From: Candidatus Methylomirabilota bacterium
GTDB taxonomy: Bacteria > Methylomirabilota > Methylomirabilia > Methylomirabilales > Methylomirabilaceae
NCBI GenBank assembly: GCA_028870115.1
Contig: JAGWQH010000029.1
Location: 19,661 to 83,660 of the forward strand
DNA length: 64,000 bases
Direction of reading: 5' to 3'
Each line of letters opens with the position of its first letter. Position 1 is the first letter of the stretch. The position numbers were made by a program, and so were the translations under genes. Below the pieces are notes generated by a model. The model was not told where the DNA came from. It was given only the letters and a program-made list of their open reading frames with translations, and did not search any database. This document shows positions 39,421-47,799 of the stretch, piece after piece.

Positions 39421-39624
39421 TCAGTTGCGGATCGCCACGGTCTCGTTCAACTCCCGCAGGAGCTGGTCAAGGTTAACGCCGTGGACCTGGGCGCTGACAG
39501 CGATATTGTCGTACTCAGCCGCAGAGCATCCCATGCAGGCGACGCCGTAGCGGTTAAAGACCTGGACGGTTTCCGGATATTGGCGCACCACATTGTCAAT
39601 CTTCATCTCTGCGGTGATCCTCAT
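39421..39624 (-). CDS. DUF1858 domain small Cys-containing protein
   Basis: A 67-residue protein ([40 protein letters not shown]): the DUF1858 fold with a CxxC pair in CMGCSA, expected to be redox-active or to bind a metal. The ATG at 39624 is set by AAGGAGG upstream, which rules out a longer ORF. It is the probable first gene of a two-gene unit with cysE, and a link to sulfur handling is plausible. Confidence 0.85.
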   Translation of the reverse strand: MRITAEMKIDNVVRQYPETVQVFNRYGVACMGCSAAEYDNIAVSAQVHGVNLDQLLRELNETVAIRN

Positions 39625-39854
39625 CAACCTGCCTCCTTTCAGAGAAACCGCTGATCTGCCTCGTACCTGTCCGGGTACGATCACGCACAGCAGGCCGGCC
39701 ACTTATGCACGATGGTAACGTGAGCGATTCCTCAATTTTACCGTAATTCTATCATATAAGGCCCGAATCGGTCATGGCAAGGGAATTTTTCTCGTAGGCG
39801 ATTGCTGTTGACTTCCAGCCGGAGGTTCGGTAGCCTGCCGATACCTCTTTCCTA

Positions 39855-41369
39855 ATGGATGACAGATTGCAGAGTTCGGAATTCGGTTTGAACGAACTGG
39901 AACGCGACCCGTACCTTCGGGCTATGGAAGCGGTTGCGGCTTCCGGCAGGGCAGGCCCCCTGTATCTGGTTGGCGGGTACGTGCGTGATCTTCTGCTTGG
40001 TCGCGGCAGGACGAGACGCGCCGACCTTGATGTGGTGATCTGGGGGGAACCGGAACGATTGGGTCGCGATCTGGTCGAAGCCCTACAAGGCAGCCTCGTT
40101 CGCCTTGACCCGGAGACGGTTCGGGTCATCATCCGATCTGCGGAAGGGATCGTCCAGATCGACATCAACCGGCCGAAGGGCAAGACGATCGAAGACGATT
40201 TGGCCGCGCGTGACTTTACGATTAATGCCCTGGCTGTGCGCGTCGACACCTCTGCCCTCCAACCCCTGTCCCCCAATCCCCTATCTTTAATCGATCCGAC
40301 GGATGGATTAAATGATCTGAGGGCAAAGCGCCTGCGGGCTATTGCCCCATCGGCGCTCGATCGTGATCCGCTCCGCTTGATCAGGGCAGTCCGTCTGGCT
40401 GCAGAGCTAGGCTTCACCATCGAGGACGCTACCGGACGGTGGATCATCGAGCGCGCATCACTTCTCGAGACGGTAGCCGGAGAGCGTCTGCGCGACGAGC
40501 TGTTCAGGATCCTTGATACGTCCCCTGCAGTGCCTTGGATCGAGCGGCTCGACGTCCTGCAGCTTCTGAAACTGCTAGTCCCGGAAGTCGAGGCGCTCAA
40601 GTCAGTTCCGGCGAGCAAGCCGCATCGTCTGCCACTCTGGGAACACTCGCTTCAAACACTGTGGTCCGTCGAACTGCTGCTCACGGACCTTGGACGGCTC
40701 TTTCCGGAAGACGCCCCCTGGTTACGCGAGCGGCTTGACCGGGAGATCGAGGCGGGCGTCACCGAAATCGCCATCCTCAAGCTGCTGGCCCTCTTACACG
40801 ATGTCGGCAAGCCGGAGACCCGAAGCGTCCAACCGGATGGCCGAGTCCGGTTCCTTGGGCACGAGCAGGCCGGCATGCCGATCCTCGCACGCCTGTGCGA
40901 CCGCCTTCGACTGGGTCGGCTGGCGAGTAATCTCGTCGCCGGTATCGAGGAACATCATCTGCGGCCGATCCGTCTCTCAAGCGCAACAACTGTTACCGCC
41001 AGGGCGCAGTATCGTTTCTTCAGGGAAGCGGGTGATGCAGCTCCTCTTGTGCTGTTGCACTCGTGGGCGGACCTGCGAGCCACTATCGGTGAGGAGACTC
41101 AGGAGTTTCACCGGCATCAGCTATTCCTGCGCGATGCGTTCCGGTTCTACAGAACCAAGTTTCTGGCGAGCCGGGCCGAGCCCCTTTTGCGGGGAGGCGA
41201 TCTGATCGATCTGTTCGGCATCGTGCCAGGCCCTTTCCTTGGATTTGTGCTTGATCGTCTGCAGGAGGCTCAGGCAACGGGGGTCATCAACAGCCGCCCG
41301 GAGGCTCTGGCCTATACCGAGGAGCATCTGGAATCGTGGCAGCAGTTCTTCGAGACGACGCCCGCTTGA
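39855..41369 (+). CDS. cca: CCA tRNA nucleotidyltransferase with HD domain
   Basis: A class II nucleotidyltransferase of 504 residues that repairs or adds tRNA 3' CCA ends, or a related poly(A) polymerase. The head domain shows PLYLVGGYVRDLLLGRG and the catalytic DLDVVIWG; the neck has DLAARDFTINALAV and DRDPLRLIRAVRLAAELGF. A C-terminal HD phosphohydrolase domain follows (LLALLHDVGKPETR, HEQAG, EEHHLRP). A tRNA-Gly gene that already encodes its CCA follows 61 bases downstream. Confidence 0.92.
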   Translation: MDDRLQSSEFGLNELERDPYLRAMEAVAASGRAGPLYLVGGYVRDLLLGRGRTRRADLDVVIWGEPERLGRDLVEALQGSLVRLDPETVRVIIRSAEGIVQIDINRPKGKTIEDDLAARDFTINALAVRVDTSALQPLSPNPLSLIDPTDGLNDLRAKRLRAIAPSALDRDPLRLIRAVRLAAELGFTIEDATGRWIIERASLLETVAGERLRDELFRILDTSPAVPWIERLDVLQLLKLLVPEVEALKSVPASKPHRLPLWEHSLQTLWSVELLLTDLGRLFPEDAPWLRERLDREIEAGVTEIAILKLLALLHDVGKPETRSVQPDGRVRFLGHEQAGMPILARLCDRLRLGRLASNLVAGIEEHHLRPIRLSSATTVTARAQYRFFREAGDAAPLVLLHSWADLRATIGEETQEFHRHQLFLRDAFRFYRTKFLASRAEPLLRGGDLIDLFGIVPGPFLGFVLDRLQEAQATGVINSRPEALAYTEEHLESWQQFFETTPA

Positions 41370-41392
41370 CGCCGGTCGCGCATCGAAAGCCA

Positions 41393-41421
41393 TTGACAAG
41401 CGTGAACGCTTTTGTTAGACA
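41393..41421 (+). promoter_or_regulatory. Putative sigma-70 promoter of tRNA-Gly
   Basis: A perfect -35 TTGACA (41393-41398), a 17-base spacer and a weaker -10 TAGACA (41416-41421), 9 bases before the tRNA 5' end. Confidence 0.55.
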
Positions 41422-41430
41422 GAAGAAGGC

Positions 41431-41505
<75 letters not shown>

Positions 41506-41533
41506 TTCCATCAGGCACCCACAAGATACTCAT

Positions 41534-41553
41534 GGCTGATCGCTAACCACCGA
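41534..41553. repeat. Diverged copy of the short dispersed repeat
   Basis: GGCTGATCGCTAACCACCGA between tRNA-Gly and the phosphofructokinase gene; similar to the AGCTGACCACTGA copies at 9064 and 38672. Confidence 0.4.
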
Positions 41554-41582
41554 GAACGATTTTCTCATCCAGAAGGGATCGC

Positions 41583-42833
41583 ATGAAAACGCTTGCCATG
41601 CTGGTCGGAGGTGGCCCCGCGCCGGGCATCAACGGCGTGATTGCGGCGGCGACCATAGAGGCGCGTAATCATGGGGTGCGTGTTCTCGGCTTCTATGATG
41701 GGTTCAAGTGGCTTGCGCGAGGCGATACGAGCCGTGTGATGGAGCTCGAAATCGATGGGGTATCCCGGATCCATTTCGAGGGAGGGTCCATCCTTCGGAC
41801 GTCCAGGACAAATCCGACCAAATCCCCGGAGACGCTTCGGAATGTGGTCGAGGCGCTTGATAGACTGGACGTGTCATGCCTGTTGACGATCGGGGGGGAT
41901 GATACCGCCTTTGCGGCGTATCGGCTGTCGGAGGTAGTGAAGGGGCGGGTCGCCCTTGCGCATGTGCCGAAGACGATCGACAACGATCTTCCGCTCCCGC
42001 AGGAGGTGACGACGTTTGGCTTTACGACGGCCTGCAACCTGGGCAAGGATATCGTGAAGAACCTGATGGATGACGCGGAAACAACGGACCGGTGGTTCTT
42101 TATTACCGTGATGGGTCGTCGGGCCGGCCATCTGGCGCTCGGTATCGGAGGCTCCGCAGGCGCCACACTCACGATCATCGGAGAGGAGTTTCCGGAGCCG
42201 AAGATCCCCCTTCAGACGCTGGTTGATATCCTGGAAGGAGCGGTGATCAAGCGGCGCGTGTCGGGGAAGGGGCATGGTGTGGCCATTCTGAGCGAAGGAC
42301 TGGCCGATAAATTGGATCCCACCGATTTCGGCTCGGTTGAACGGGACGGCTATGGGAATGTCCGCCTTTCGGAGCTTGTGCTGGGGCGAGTGCTGAAAGA
42401 GCGTGTGGCCGAAAGCCTTCGGGCGCGAGGTGTCGATGTCACGATCGTAGCCAAGGACGTCGGCTATGAGCTTCGCTGCGCTCCACCCGGCGCGCTAGAT
42501 ATCCAGTATTGTCGCAGTCTTGGCTATTGGGCCACCCGTTTCCTGTTGAACGGTCAGACGGACGCCATGGTAACCATCCAGGGAGGGAAGATGGTCCCGA
42601 TCCCGTTTCAGGAAATGCTGGATCAACGGACAGGGAAGATCCGTGTCCGTTACGTGGATATCAACTCCGAGTCGTACCAGACACTTCGGGCCTATATGAT
42701 CCGCCTGGAGCCTCAGGACTTTGAGACGTCGGGGCAGATCGAGGCGCTGGCGCATGGCGGCCACCTGGAGCCGACTGCATTCGCGAACCGATTTGGGTAT
42801 CTCGGCGAGCGAACGAAAGGGTCATTACAATGA
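41583..42833 (+). CDS. 6-phosphofructokinase, pyrophosphate-dependent type
   Basis: Interconverts fructose 6-phosphate and fructose 1,6-bisphosphate. The 416-residue protein has the family start VGGGPAPGINGVI. The donor-site signature GGDDT, with PKTIDND instead of GTIDND, marks PPi- rather than ATP-dependent enzymes, giving a reversible reaction. VMGRRAGHLALG, a substrate-binding segment, also fits. AGAAGGGA precedes the ATG. The stop overlaps the next gene by 4 bases. Confidence 0.92.
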   Translation: MKTLAMLVGGGPAPGINGVIAAATIEARNHGVRVLGFYDGFKWLARGDTSRVMELEIDGVSRIHFEGGSILRTSRTNPTKSPETLRNVVEALDRLDVSCLLTIGGDDTAFAAYRLSEVVKGRVALAHVPKTIDNDLPLPQEVTTFGFTTACNLGKDIVKNLMDDAETTDRWFFITVMGRRAGHLALGIGGSAGATLTIIGEEFPEPKIPLQTLVDILEGAVIKRRVSGKGHGVAILSEGLADKLDPTDFGSVERDGYGNVRLSELVLGRVLKERVAESLRARGVDVTIVAKDVGYELRCAPPGALDIQYCRSLGYWATRFLLNGQTDAMVTIQGGKMVPIPFQEMLDQRTGKIRVRYVDINSESYQTLRAYMIRLEPQDFETSGQIEALAHGGHLEPTAFANRFGYLGERTKGSLQ

Positions 42834-43411
42834 GAGAGAACGGACGAACCGTTCGGGGCCTGATTGTGGCCGTGATCGTCGCGCTGATTCCGTTTACGCT
42901 CTGGAGCGCCGCTGCTGATGCGCAAGAGCTCGTCTTTGTGAAGGCGCTGGAGGAGGCGGAAAAAGCGATCCAGGAGGCAAGAGACTTCGAGGCGGAGATC
43001 TATGCGCCGGAGGAGTTCTCGCTGGCCCTGAACTATCTGGCGCAGGCCAAGGATGAGGCGAAACTCGCCAGGTCTGCGACACAGGAAAAGGGCGCGCACC
43101 TGTTGAGCGCCAGGACGTCTGGAGAGACGGTCAGCCTGCTCGCAGAGAAGACGCAGTATCAGGCGAAGGTGGCGGGAACGAAGGCGATAGAAGTGAAATC
43201 CGATCGCGAGATTACCACCATCAAAGCTCTAATCGTCGACACCTTCAATACCAATGTCAATCGGAGCTTTACCTCGACGCGGGAGCGGCTGTTTGGCGAA
43301 CTGAGTGCGAAGGAATCCGTCAGAAGTGAGGCCCGCAAGGCACGGGCGCAGGCCGAATCCGAGTTGCGGAAGCTTACGCTGGAAGGACAGACCGCTCCTG
43401 CGCCGCAATAG
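42830..43411 (+). CDS. DUF4398-like exported coiled-coil protein
   Basis: A 193-residue protein with an N-terminal export signal (LIVAVIVALIPFTLWSAAADAQE) and an almost entirely helical, charged mature part (ALEEAEKAIQEARDFEAEIYAPEEFSLALNYLAQAKDEAKLAR) that fits DUF4398. It is expected in the periplasm. The ATG overlaps the phosphofructokinase stop, so the two are co-translated, though no metabolic reason is evident. Confidence 0.82.
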   Translation: MRENGRTVRGLIVAVIVALIPFTLWSAAADAQELVFVKALEEAEKAIQEARDFEAEIYAPEEFSLALNYLAQAKDEAKLARSATQEKGAHLLSARTSGETVSLLAEKTQYQAKVAGTKAIEVKSDREITTIKALIVDTFNTNVNRSFTSTRERLFGELSAKESVRSEARKARAQAESELRKLTLEGQTAPAPQ

Positions 43412-43425
43412 GAACGGACGGTATA

Positions 43426-44229
43426 CTATCTGAACAGATCCCGCTCGGACGGGCGAAGCAGCATCGACGCTCGTCCCTCCCCGCTTACGTATCGATAGCC
43501 ACGAATCAGGACTACGGGAATACGCTCGGTCTTGCCCATCACCAACTCCGCCGCGCCCGCCAGTTCATCGGCGATGGCCGTGCGTGTCGCCTTGAGAGGC
43601 CGACCAAAGTCATCGGTCGTCTCGCGATAATCTAGAAGCGGTATCAGGCCGCTGACCCCGATGGCCACGTTAGTCAACCCATCGCGCCATGGGCGGCCAA
43701 AGGTATCGGAGATGACTATTGCCACATCGGCTTCGCAGAGGGCCAGGATCCGATGTCGGATTACGTCGGCTGAGCGGTCGGGGTCGAGCGGCAGCAGCGA
43801 CGCAGACTCCTCGCCTGGGAGATTGGACCGATCAACTCCCGCATTGGCGCAGATGAAGCCGTGTCTGGTTTCAGCGATGAGGAGTCCGTGGTCCATCCGG
43901 ACGATCCGTCTGGCCTCTCCGAGAATCAGCTCGATCAGGCGCGGGTCCTTATTGAGGTACGCGGCCCAACTCAGAGAAGCCGGCGAGGGCGTGACGTCGC
44001 GAAGGAGCACTACCCGGCCCTCGATCTTGGAGATGACCTTCTGCGTCACGACCAGGATGTCGTTCGGTTGGAACGTAAGGTCCAGCCTCGTCGCCGCCTC
44101 GACGATCAACGCGGCCAGATCATCGCCGGCCTGAATCTCCGGGATGCCGGTCAGGCCGATCAGCGTCAGTTCAGGCGCCCGTCCCAACTCCAACTCTCCC
44201 GCCGATGCCAAGCCGATGCAGCAGCGCAT
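43426..44229 (-). CDS. cofE: Coenzyme F420-0:L-glutamate ligase
   Basis: Adds glutamates to F420-0 using GTP. The protein of up to 267 residues shows GLTGIPEIQAGDDLAALI, ILVVTQKVISKIEGR, the metal-site region MDHGLLIAETRHGFICANAGVDRSN, VISDTFGRPWRDG and GYRYVSGEGRAS. It is the single-domain CofE form, lacking the C-terminal flavin reductase domain of actinobacterial FbiB. The ATG at 44229 overlaps cofC by about 60 bases; a TTG at 44193 would give a start closer to the family norm. It is the last gene of the F420 cluster. Confidence 0.94.
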   Translation of the reverse strand: MRCCIGLASAGELELGRAPELTLIGLTGIPEIQAGDDLAALIVEAATRLDLTFQPNDILVVTQKVISKIEGRVVLLRDVTPSPASLSWAAYLNKDPRLIELILGEARRIVRMDHGLLIAETRHGFICANAGVDRSNLPGEESASLLPLDPDRSADVIRHRILALCEADVAIVISDTFGRPWRDGLTNVAIGVSGLIPLLDYRETTDDFGRPLKATRTAIADELAGAAELVMGKTERIPVVLIRGYRYVSGEGRASMLLRPSERDLFR

Positions 44230-44836
44230 CCGTCCTGGTCCGGCCCGGTTGCGCAAGGAAGCATCGAAGATCCTCGATCTCGTCGATGTCCAGCGCGAGG
44301 TTGGGGAGTTCGCAGATCTCGCATGGCAGACCCTTGGCCTCGGCCTCGTCGCGGTGAGCGCGGAAGCTGTCGTACCCGAAGCGAAAAGGAATCGCATCGG
44401 GCGGCCGGGCGAGTAAGGCGTTGGTCCCGAAGGCATCACGTGACGGTACCAGCACGATCCCTCTGGGCACGGGTCCTTGCTCCACGATCCGGTTAAGATC
44501 ATTGGCCGTGATCCGGGGGACATCAAGCGGGACGGTCAGCATCGCCTCAACTCCGATCTCGCGGCAACACGCAGCGGCAGCCTCCACCGACCGACTCTGC
44601 CTGACCTGCTGTACCTCGCTGATGACGTCGGCACCGTACTGCTGAGCAAATGCAGCGGCCTCGGTATCCGACGTGATGACCAGCACGCGATCAAACAGGG
44701 GAGAGGCGGCCACAACGGCCAGGACATCTTCAAGCATTGTCTTGCAGAGGAGGTATCGCTCCTCGGTTGAGAGTAGCGTTGCGAGTCGCGTCTTGCCTTG
44801 AGAGAACTCCTTGACCGGGATCACAGCGATAAGCAT
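44171..44836 (-). CDS. cofC: Phospholactate/phosphoenolpyruvate guanylyltransferase
   Basis: Activates 2-phospholactate or PEP with GTP for transfer by CofD. The 221-residue protein begins MLIAVIPVKEFSQGKTRLA, the nucleotide-binding start of the family. It continues with VLVITSD, LTVPLDVPRITANDL and RFGYDSFRAHRDEAEAKG. The ATG at 44836 lies 5 bases after the cofD stop; an upstream start would overlap cofD. Which three-carbon substrate is used cannot be told from the visible residues. Confidence 0.93.
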   Translation of the reverse strand: MLIAVIPVKEFSQGKTRLATLLSTEERYLLCKTMLEDVLAVVAASPLFDRVLVITSDTEAAAFAQQYGADVISEVQQVRQSRSVEAAAACCREIGVEAMLTVPLDVPRITANDLNRIVEQGPVPRGIVLVPSRDAFGTNALLARPPDAIPFRFGYDSFRAHRDEAEAKGLPCEICELPNLALDIDEIEDLRCFLAQPGRTRTDALLHRLGIGGRVGVGTGA

Positions 44837-44841
44837 CGGCG

Positions 44842-45780
44842 TTATAAGGCGGCCAAAGAGGCTAGACAAGAAAGTGTTTCTTTCGCTAAGGCGATCTTCC
44901 GATCGAGGTTATTCATGACCGTCTCGGTTGCTCTCGCCCTGAGCGGCAGCGCCTCGATGGCTGGGAGCAGGTCGGTGTCAAGGCGATCGATAATGAGCAG
45001 GTCGAGAAAGTCGTGATAGAGGCGGGCCACCGACAGGGCCGACACCTCATGGCCGAGGCCGGCCAGGAACTTGTCGGTGGGACCCTTCAGGGACCGGCCA
45101 CATACCAGCGGGCTGATCGCGACAATGGGTGCCCGCGTGGCTTTTAACGCTTCGCGGATACCTGGGACGGCCAGGATCGGTCCGATGCTGATAATCGGGT
45201 TGCTGGGACAAACGATAATCCCGTCGGCCGCCTCGATCGCCTCAAGCACGCCCGGCGCAGGTTGCGACCCATCGATCCCTTCGAACACTACTCCCCTCAC
45301 AGTGCGGCTGGCCCCGTCACGGACGAGGTACGCCTGGAATGGTTGCGGTCCGTAGTCGGTGAGCACAATCGTCGAAACCGGCTCATTCGACATCGGCAGA
45401 ACTGTAGCCCGGACAGTAAGCGCACGTCTGATGAGGTCGGCGACGTCGGTGAGGGTGAGTCCTTCTTTCAGTAGGGCGCTCCGGTGTAGATGGGTGGCCA
45501 GATCCCGATCTCCCAGGTTGAACCAGCACTCCCGACCGTAGCGGTCAAGCCAGTCCAGGGCATTGAACGTATCCCCCTCGATCCCCCATCCTCTTTCCTG
45601 ATCGGCCACACCGGCCAGAGTGTAGGTTACGGTATCCAGGTCCGGGCAGATCGTAAGGCCATGCAGGGTCAGGTCATCCGCCGTATTGACAATGACGGTG
45701 AGGTCGGAGGGGTCCATCATCTGCGCGACCCCGTAGAGCAGCTTTGAAGCGCCCACTCCGCCGGCCAGAGCGAGAATCAT
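44842..45780 (-). CDS. cofD: 2-phospho-L-lactate (or EPPG) transferase
   Basis: Transfers the phospholactyl or enolpyruvyl phosphate group to FO, making F420-0 or dehydro-F420-0. The 312-residue protein has the start MILALAGGVGASKLLYGVA, VNTADDLTLHGLTICPDLDTV, the metal-site segment WFNLGDRDLATHLHR and VCPSNPIISIGPILAVPG. The ATG overlaps the npdG stop by 4 bases. Confidence 0.95.
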   Translation of the reverse strand: MILALAGGVGASKLLYGVAQMMDPSDLTVIVNTADDLTLHGLTICPDLDTVTYTLAGVADQERGWGIEGDTFNALDWLDRYGRECWFNLGDRDLATHLHRSALLKEGLTLTDVADLIRRALTVRATVLPMSNEPVSTIVLTDYGPQPFQAYLVRDGASRTVRGVVFEGIDGSQPAPGVLEAIEAADGIIVCPSNPIISIGPILAVPGIREALKATRAPIVAISPLVCGRSLKGPTDKFLAGLGHEVSALSVARLYHDFLDLLIIDRLDTDLLPAIEALPLRARATETVMNNLDRKIALAKETLSCLASLAAL

Positions 45781-46469
45781 GGCCTATCCTCCGGAAGGGC
45801 AGCCTGCGCACCACACATAGGCAGACCGGTGATCCTGATTCCCGTCTCCTTGGTCTTGTAGCGGCGCTTCAAATCTATGAGCAGTGAAGTCAGTCTCTCT
45901 ACGGTTCCGGCATGCCGCGATGAGCCCGCATCGACGGCGCGCAGACCGGCCTTTGCCGCCAACAGGACGGTGCGGTGTCTCGCGTGGGGATCATCTCCGC
46001 ACACCAGGACATCGCAGTCGATGGCCTTCCCCACGTCTTTCAGCAGGTCAAAGCCGATATTCTGGAAGGCCACCACCACCATCACGCTTGGGCCCAGAAG
46101 CTCCTGCGCCTCCTGAAGAGCGGAGCCGTGATGGTCCGGGACCAGCCGTTCGTGCGTCTTGAGATCGAACGGGACGGTGGTATCGATCAGGAGTTTGCCT
46201 CGCAACGCCTCCTTGACCTCCGTCAATACGGCAAGATGTGCGGCGTAGGGAACTGTCAAGACCGCGACATCCGCTTCGAAGGCGGCCTGTAGATTCGAGG
46301 CGCCATGGATGGCAGCGGTCCCGCGGAGCAGTCGGTTCAGACGCTTTGCTACGCCGGCTGCCCGTCCGACATCTCTTGATCCGATGATGATCTCCTCGCC
46401 GGCTGCGCCCCAGCGCAGCGCCAGCCCCGATCCCTCTCGTCCAGTTCCCCCAAGGATGGCGATCTTCAC
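45777..46469 (-). CDS. npdG: NADPH-dependent F420 reductase
   Basis: Moves hydride between NADP(H) and F420, so the cluster includes both synthesis and reduction of the cofactor. The 230-residue protein has the Rossmann start MKIAILGGTGREGSGLALRW with an IGSRD segment for the NADP 2'-phosphate, VAVLTVPYAAH, DTTVPF, and VVVAFQNIGFDLLKD. The start is 2 bases after the cofH stop. Confidence 0.92.
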   Translation of the reverse strand: MKIAILGGTGREGSGLALRWGAAGEEIIIGSRDVGRAAGVAKRLNRLLRGTAAIHGASNLQAAFEADVAVLTVPYAAHLAVLTEVKEALRGKLLIDTTVPFDLKTHERLVPDHHGSALQEAQELLGPSVMVVVAFQNIGFDLLKDVGKAIDCDVLVCGDDPHARHRTVLLAAKAGLRAVDAGSSRHAGTVERLTSLLIDLKRRYKTKETGIRITGLPMCGAQAALPEDRP

Positions 46470-46471
46470 GG

Positions 46472-47764
46472 CTATTGCCTTTTGTGCTCGTCAACCGCGT
46501 ATTCCCGGCTGGAAGTCGCATTATCGTACTGGAACCCATGAGAGGCGGTAAGTGTCTGGTACGAGCCGAAACGCGCCTCCGGGTCGTCGATGCAGTCCAG
46601 CGGGTCCTCTTCTTCGTCAGGGCTGTTGCAGAGTCGAAGGAGCCCGTAGGTGGTGCTTCGCTGGGCAGGAACGCGCCCAAGCTCGCGGATCAGACGGCGC
46701 AGCGCGGCAGGCGGCATAAACTCACCGTGAGGCGCGCCCGCGGACGTAGAAATACTTTCGTTGATCAGGGTGCCGCCGAGATCATTGGCCCCTGCCGTCA
46801 GCAGGTATTGAGCGAACTTCGGGCCCTCCTTGACCCAGGACGATTGGATGTGGTTGAACGTGGCGCCCAGCATCAGGCGCGCCAGCGCATGCACCTTTAG
46901 TCCATCGGCGCCGGTAGCCCCCTGGCGTAGCCCCTTCACCAGCCGGCGACGGTAGATCGGCGCCTCATGATAAACCAGGGAGAGCGGCACGAATTCGGTA
47001 AACCCGCCTGTCTCTTTCTGAATGTCACGCAGTAGCGCCATATGCCTGACCCAATGGATCGGCTGCTCGATGTGAGCGTACATCATCGTCGCGCTGGTCG
47101 GGATGCCGAGGGCGTGAGCCGTAGTCACCACCTCGATCCACTGGCGAGTGGAGATTCGACCGCTGGAAATGATGTCGCGGATTTCATCGTCCAGGATTTC
47201 CGCCGAGGTCCCGGGAAGTGTGCCAAGACCGGCCTCCTTCAGCGCCAGCAGATACTGCGGGATGGGGATGCCGGATTGTCTGGAACCGTACAGGATCTCC
47301 TCTGGTGAGAAGGCGTGGATGTGGATCCGAGGCGCCGCCCGCCTGATGGCGCGACACAGTTCGATGTAAAATTGGCCATCCAGTTTTGGGGGCAGACCGG
47401 CTTGCACGCAGACCTCAGTGGCCCCCAGCGCCCAGGCCTCCTCGGCCCTCCGTGCCACCTCCTCGAGGGACAGGAAGTAGGCCTGCTCTTCGCGGAAGCC
47501 TCGACTGAAGGCACAGAACGTACAATGCTTGATGCACACGTTGGTGAAGTTGATGTTCCGGTTGATCACGTAGGTGACGACCTCTCCTACCTGACGCCGT
47601 CGCATCTCATCGGCCGCCGTAACCAGCGCGCGCAACTCCAGCCCCTGCGTTTGTGCGAGGCGTAATCCCCCCTCACAGGAGAGCTCTCGCCCCTCAAGCA
47701 GTCCCTCTAACAGGCGTGCGACATCCGGCTCGATCCGGGCAAGTAACTGGTCAAGCCTCTCCAC
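46472..47764 (-). CDS. cofH: FO synthase subunit 2 (radical SAM)
   Basis: With CofG it forms the deazaflavin FO from tyrosine and 5-amino-6-ribitylaminouracil. The 430-residue protein has the radical SAM cluster motif CIKHCTFCAF after INRNINFTNV. It continues with CVQAGLPPKLDGQFYIELCRAI, AFSPEEILYG and GTSAEILDDEIRD. The GTG at 47764 (VERLDQLLARI) is chosen because GGGGAGGAG precedes it; a longer ORF begins with a charged stretch outside the family. cofG lies 35 bases upstream. Confidence 0.95.
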   Translation of the reverse strand: MERLDQLLARIEPDVARLLEGLLEGRELSCEGGLRLAQTQGLELRALVTAADEMRRRQVGEVVTYVINRNINFTNVCIKHCTFCAFSRGFREEQAYFLSLEEVARRAEEAWALGATEVCVQAGLPPKLDGQFYIELCRAIRRAAPRIHIHAFSPEEILYGSRQSGIPIPQYLLALKEAGLGTLPGTSAEILDDEIRDIISSGRISTRQWIEVVTTAHALGIPTSATMMYAHIEQPIHWVRHMALLRDIQKETGGFTEFVPLSLVYHEAPIYRRRLVKGLRQGATGADGLKVHALARLMLGATFNHIQSSWVKEGPKFAQYLLTAGANDLGGTLINESISTSAGAPHGEFMPPAALRRLIRELGRVPAQRSTTYGLLRLCNSPDEEEDPLDCIDDPEARFGSYQTLTASHGFQYDNATSSREYAVDEHKRQ

Positions 47765-47799
47765 ACTTTCTCCTCCCCGCTTTTCTTTACCTTCTACCT

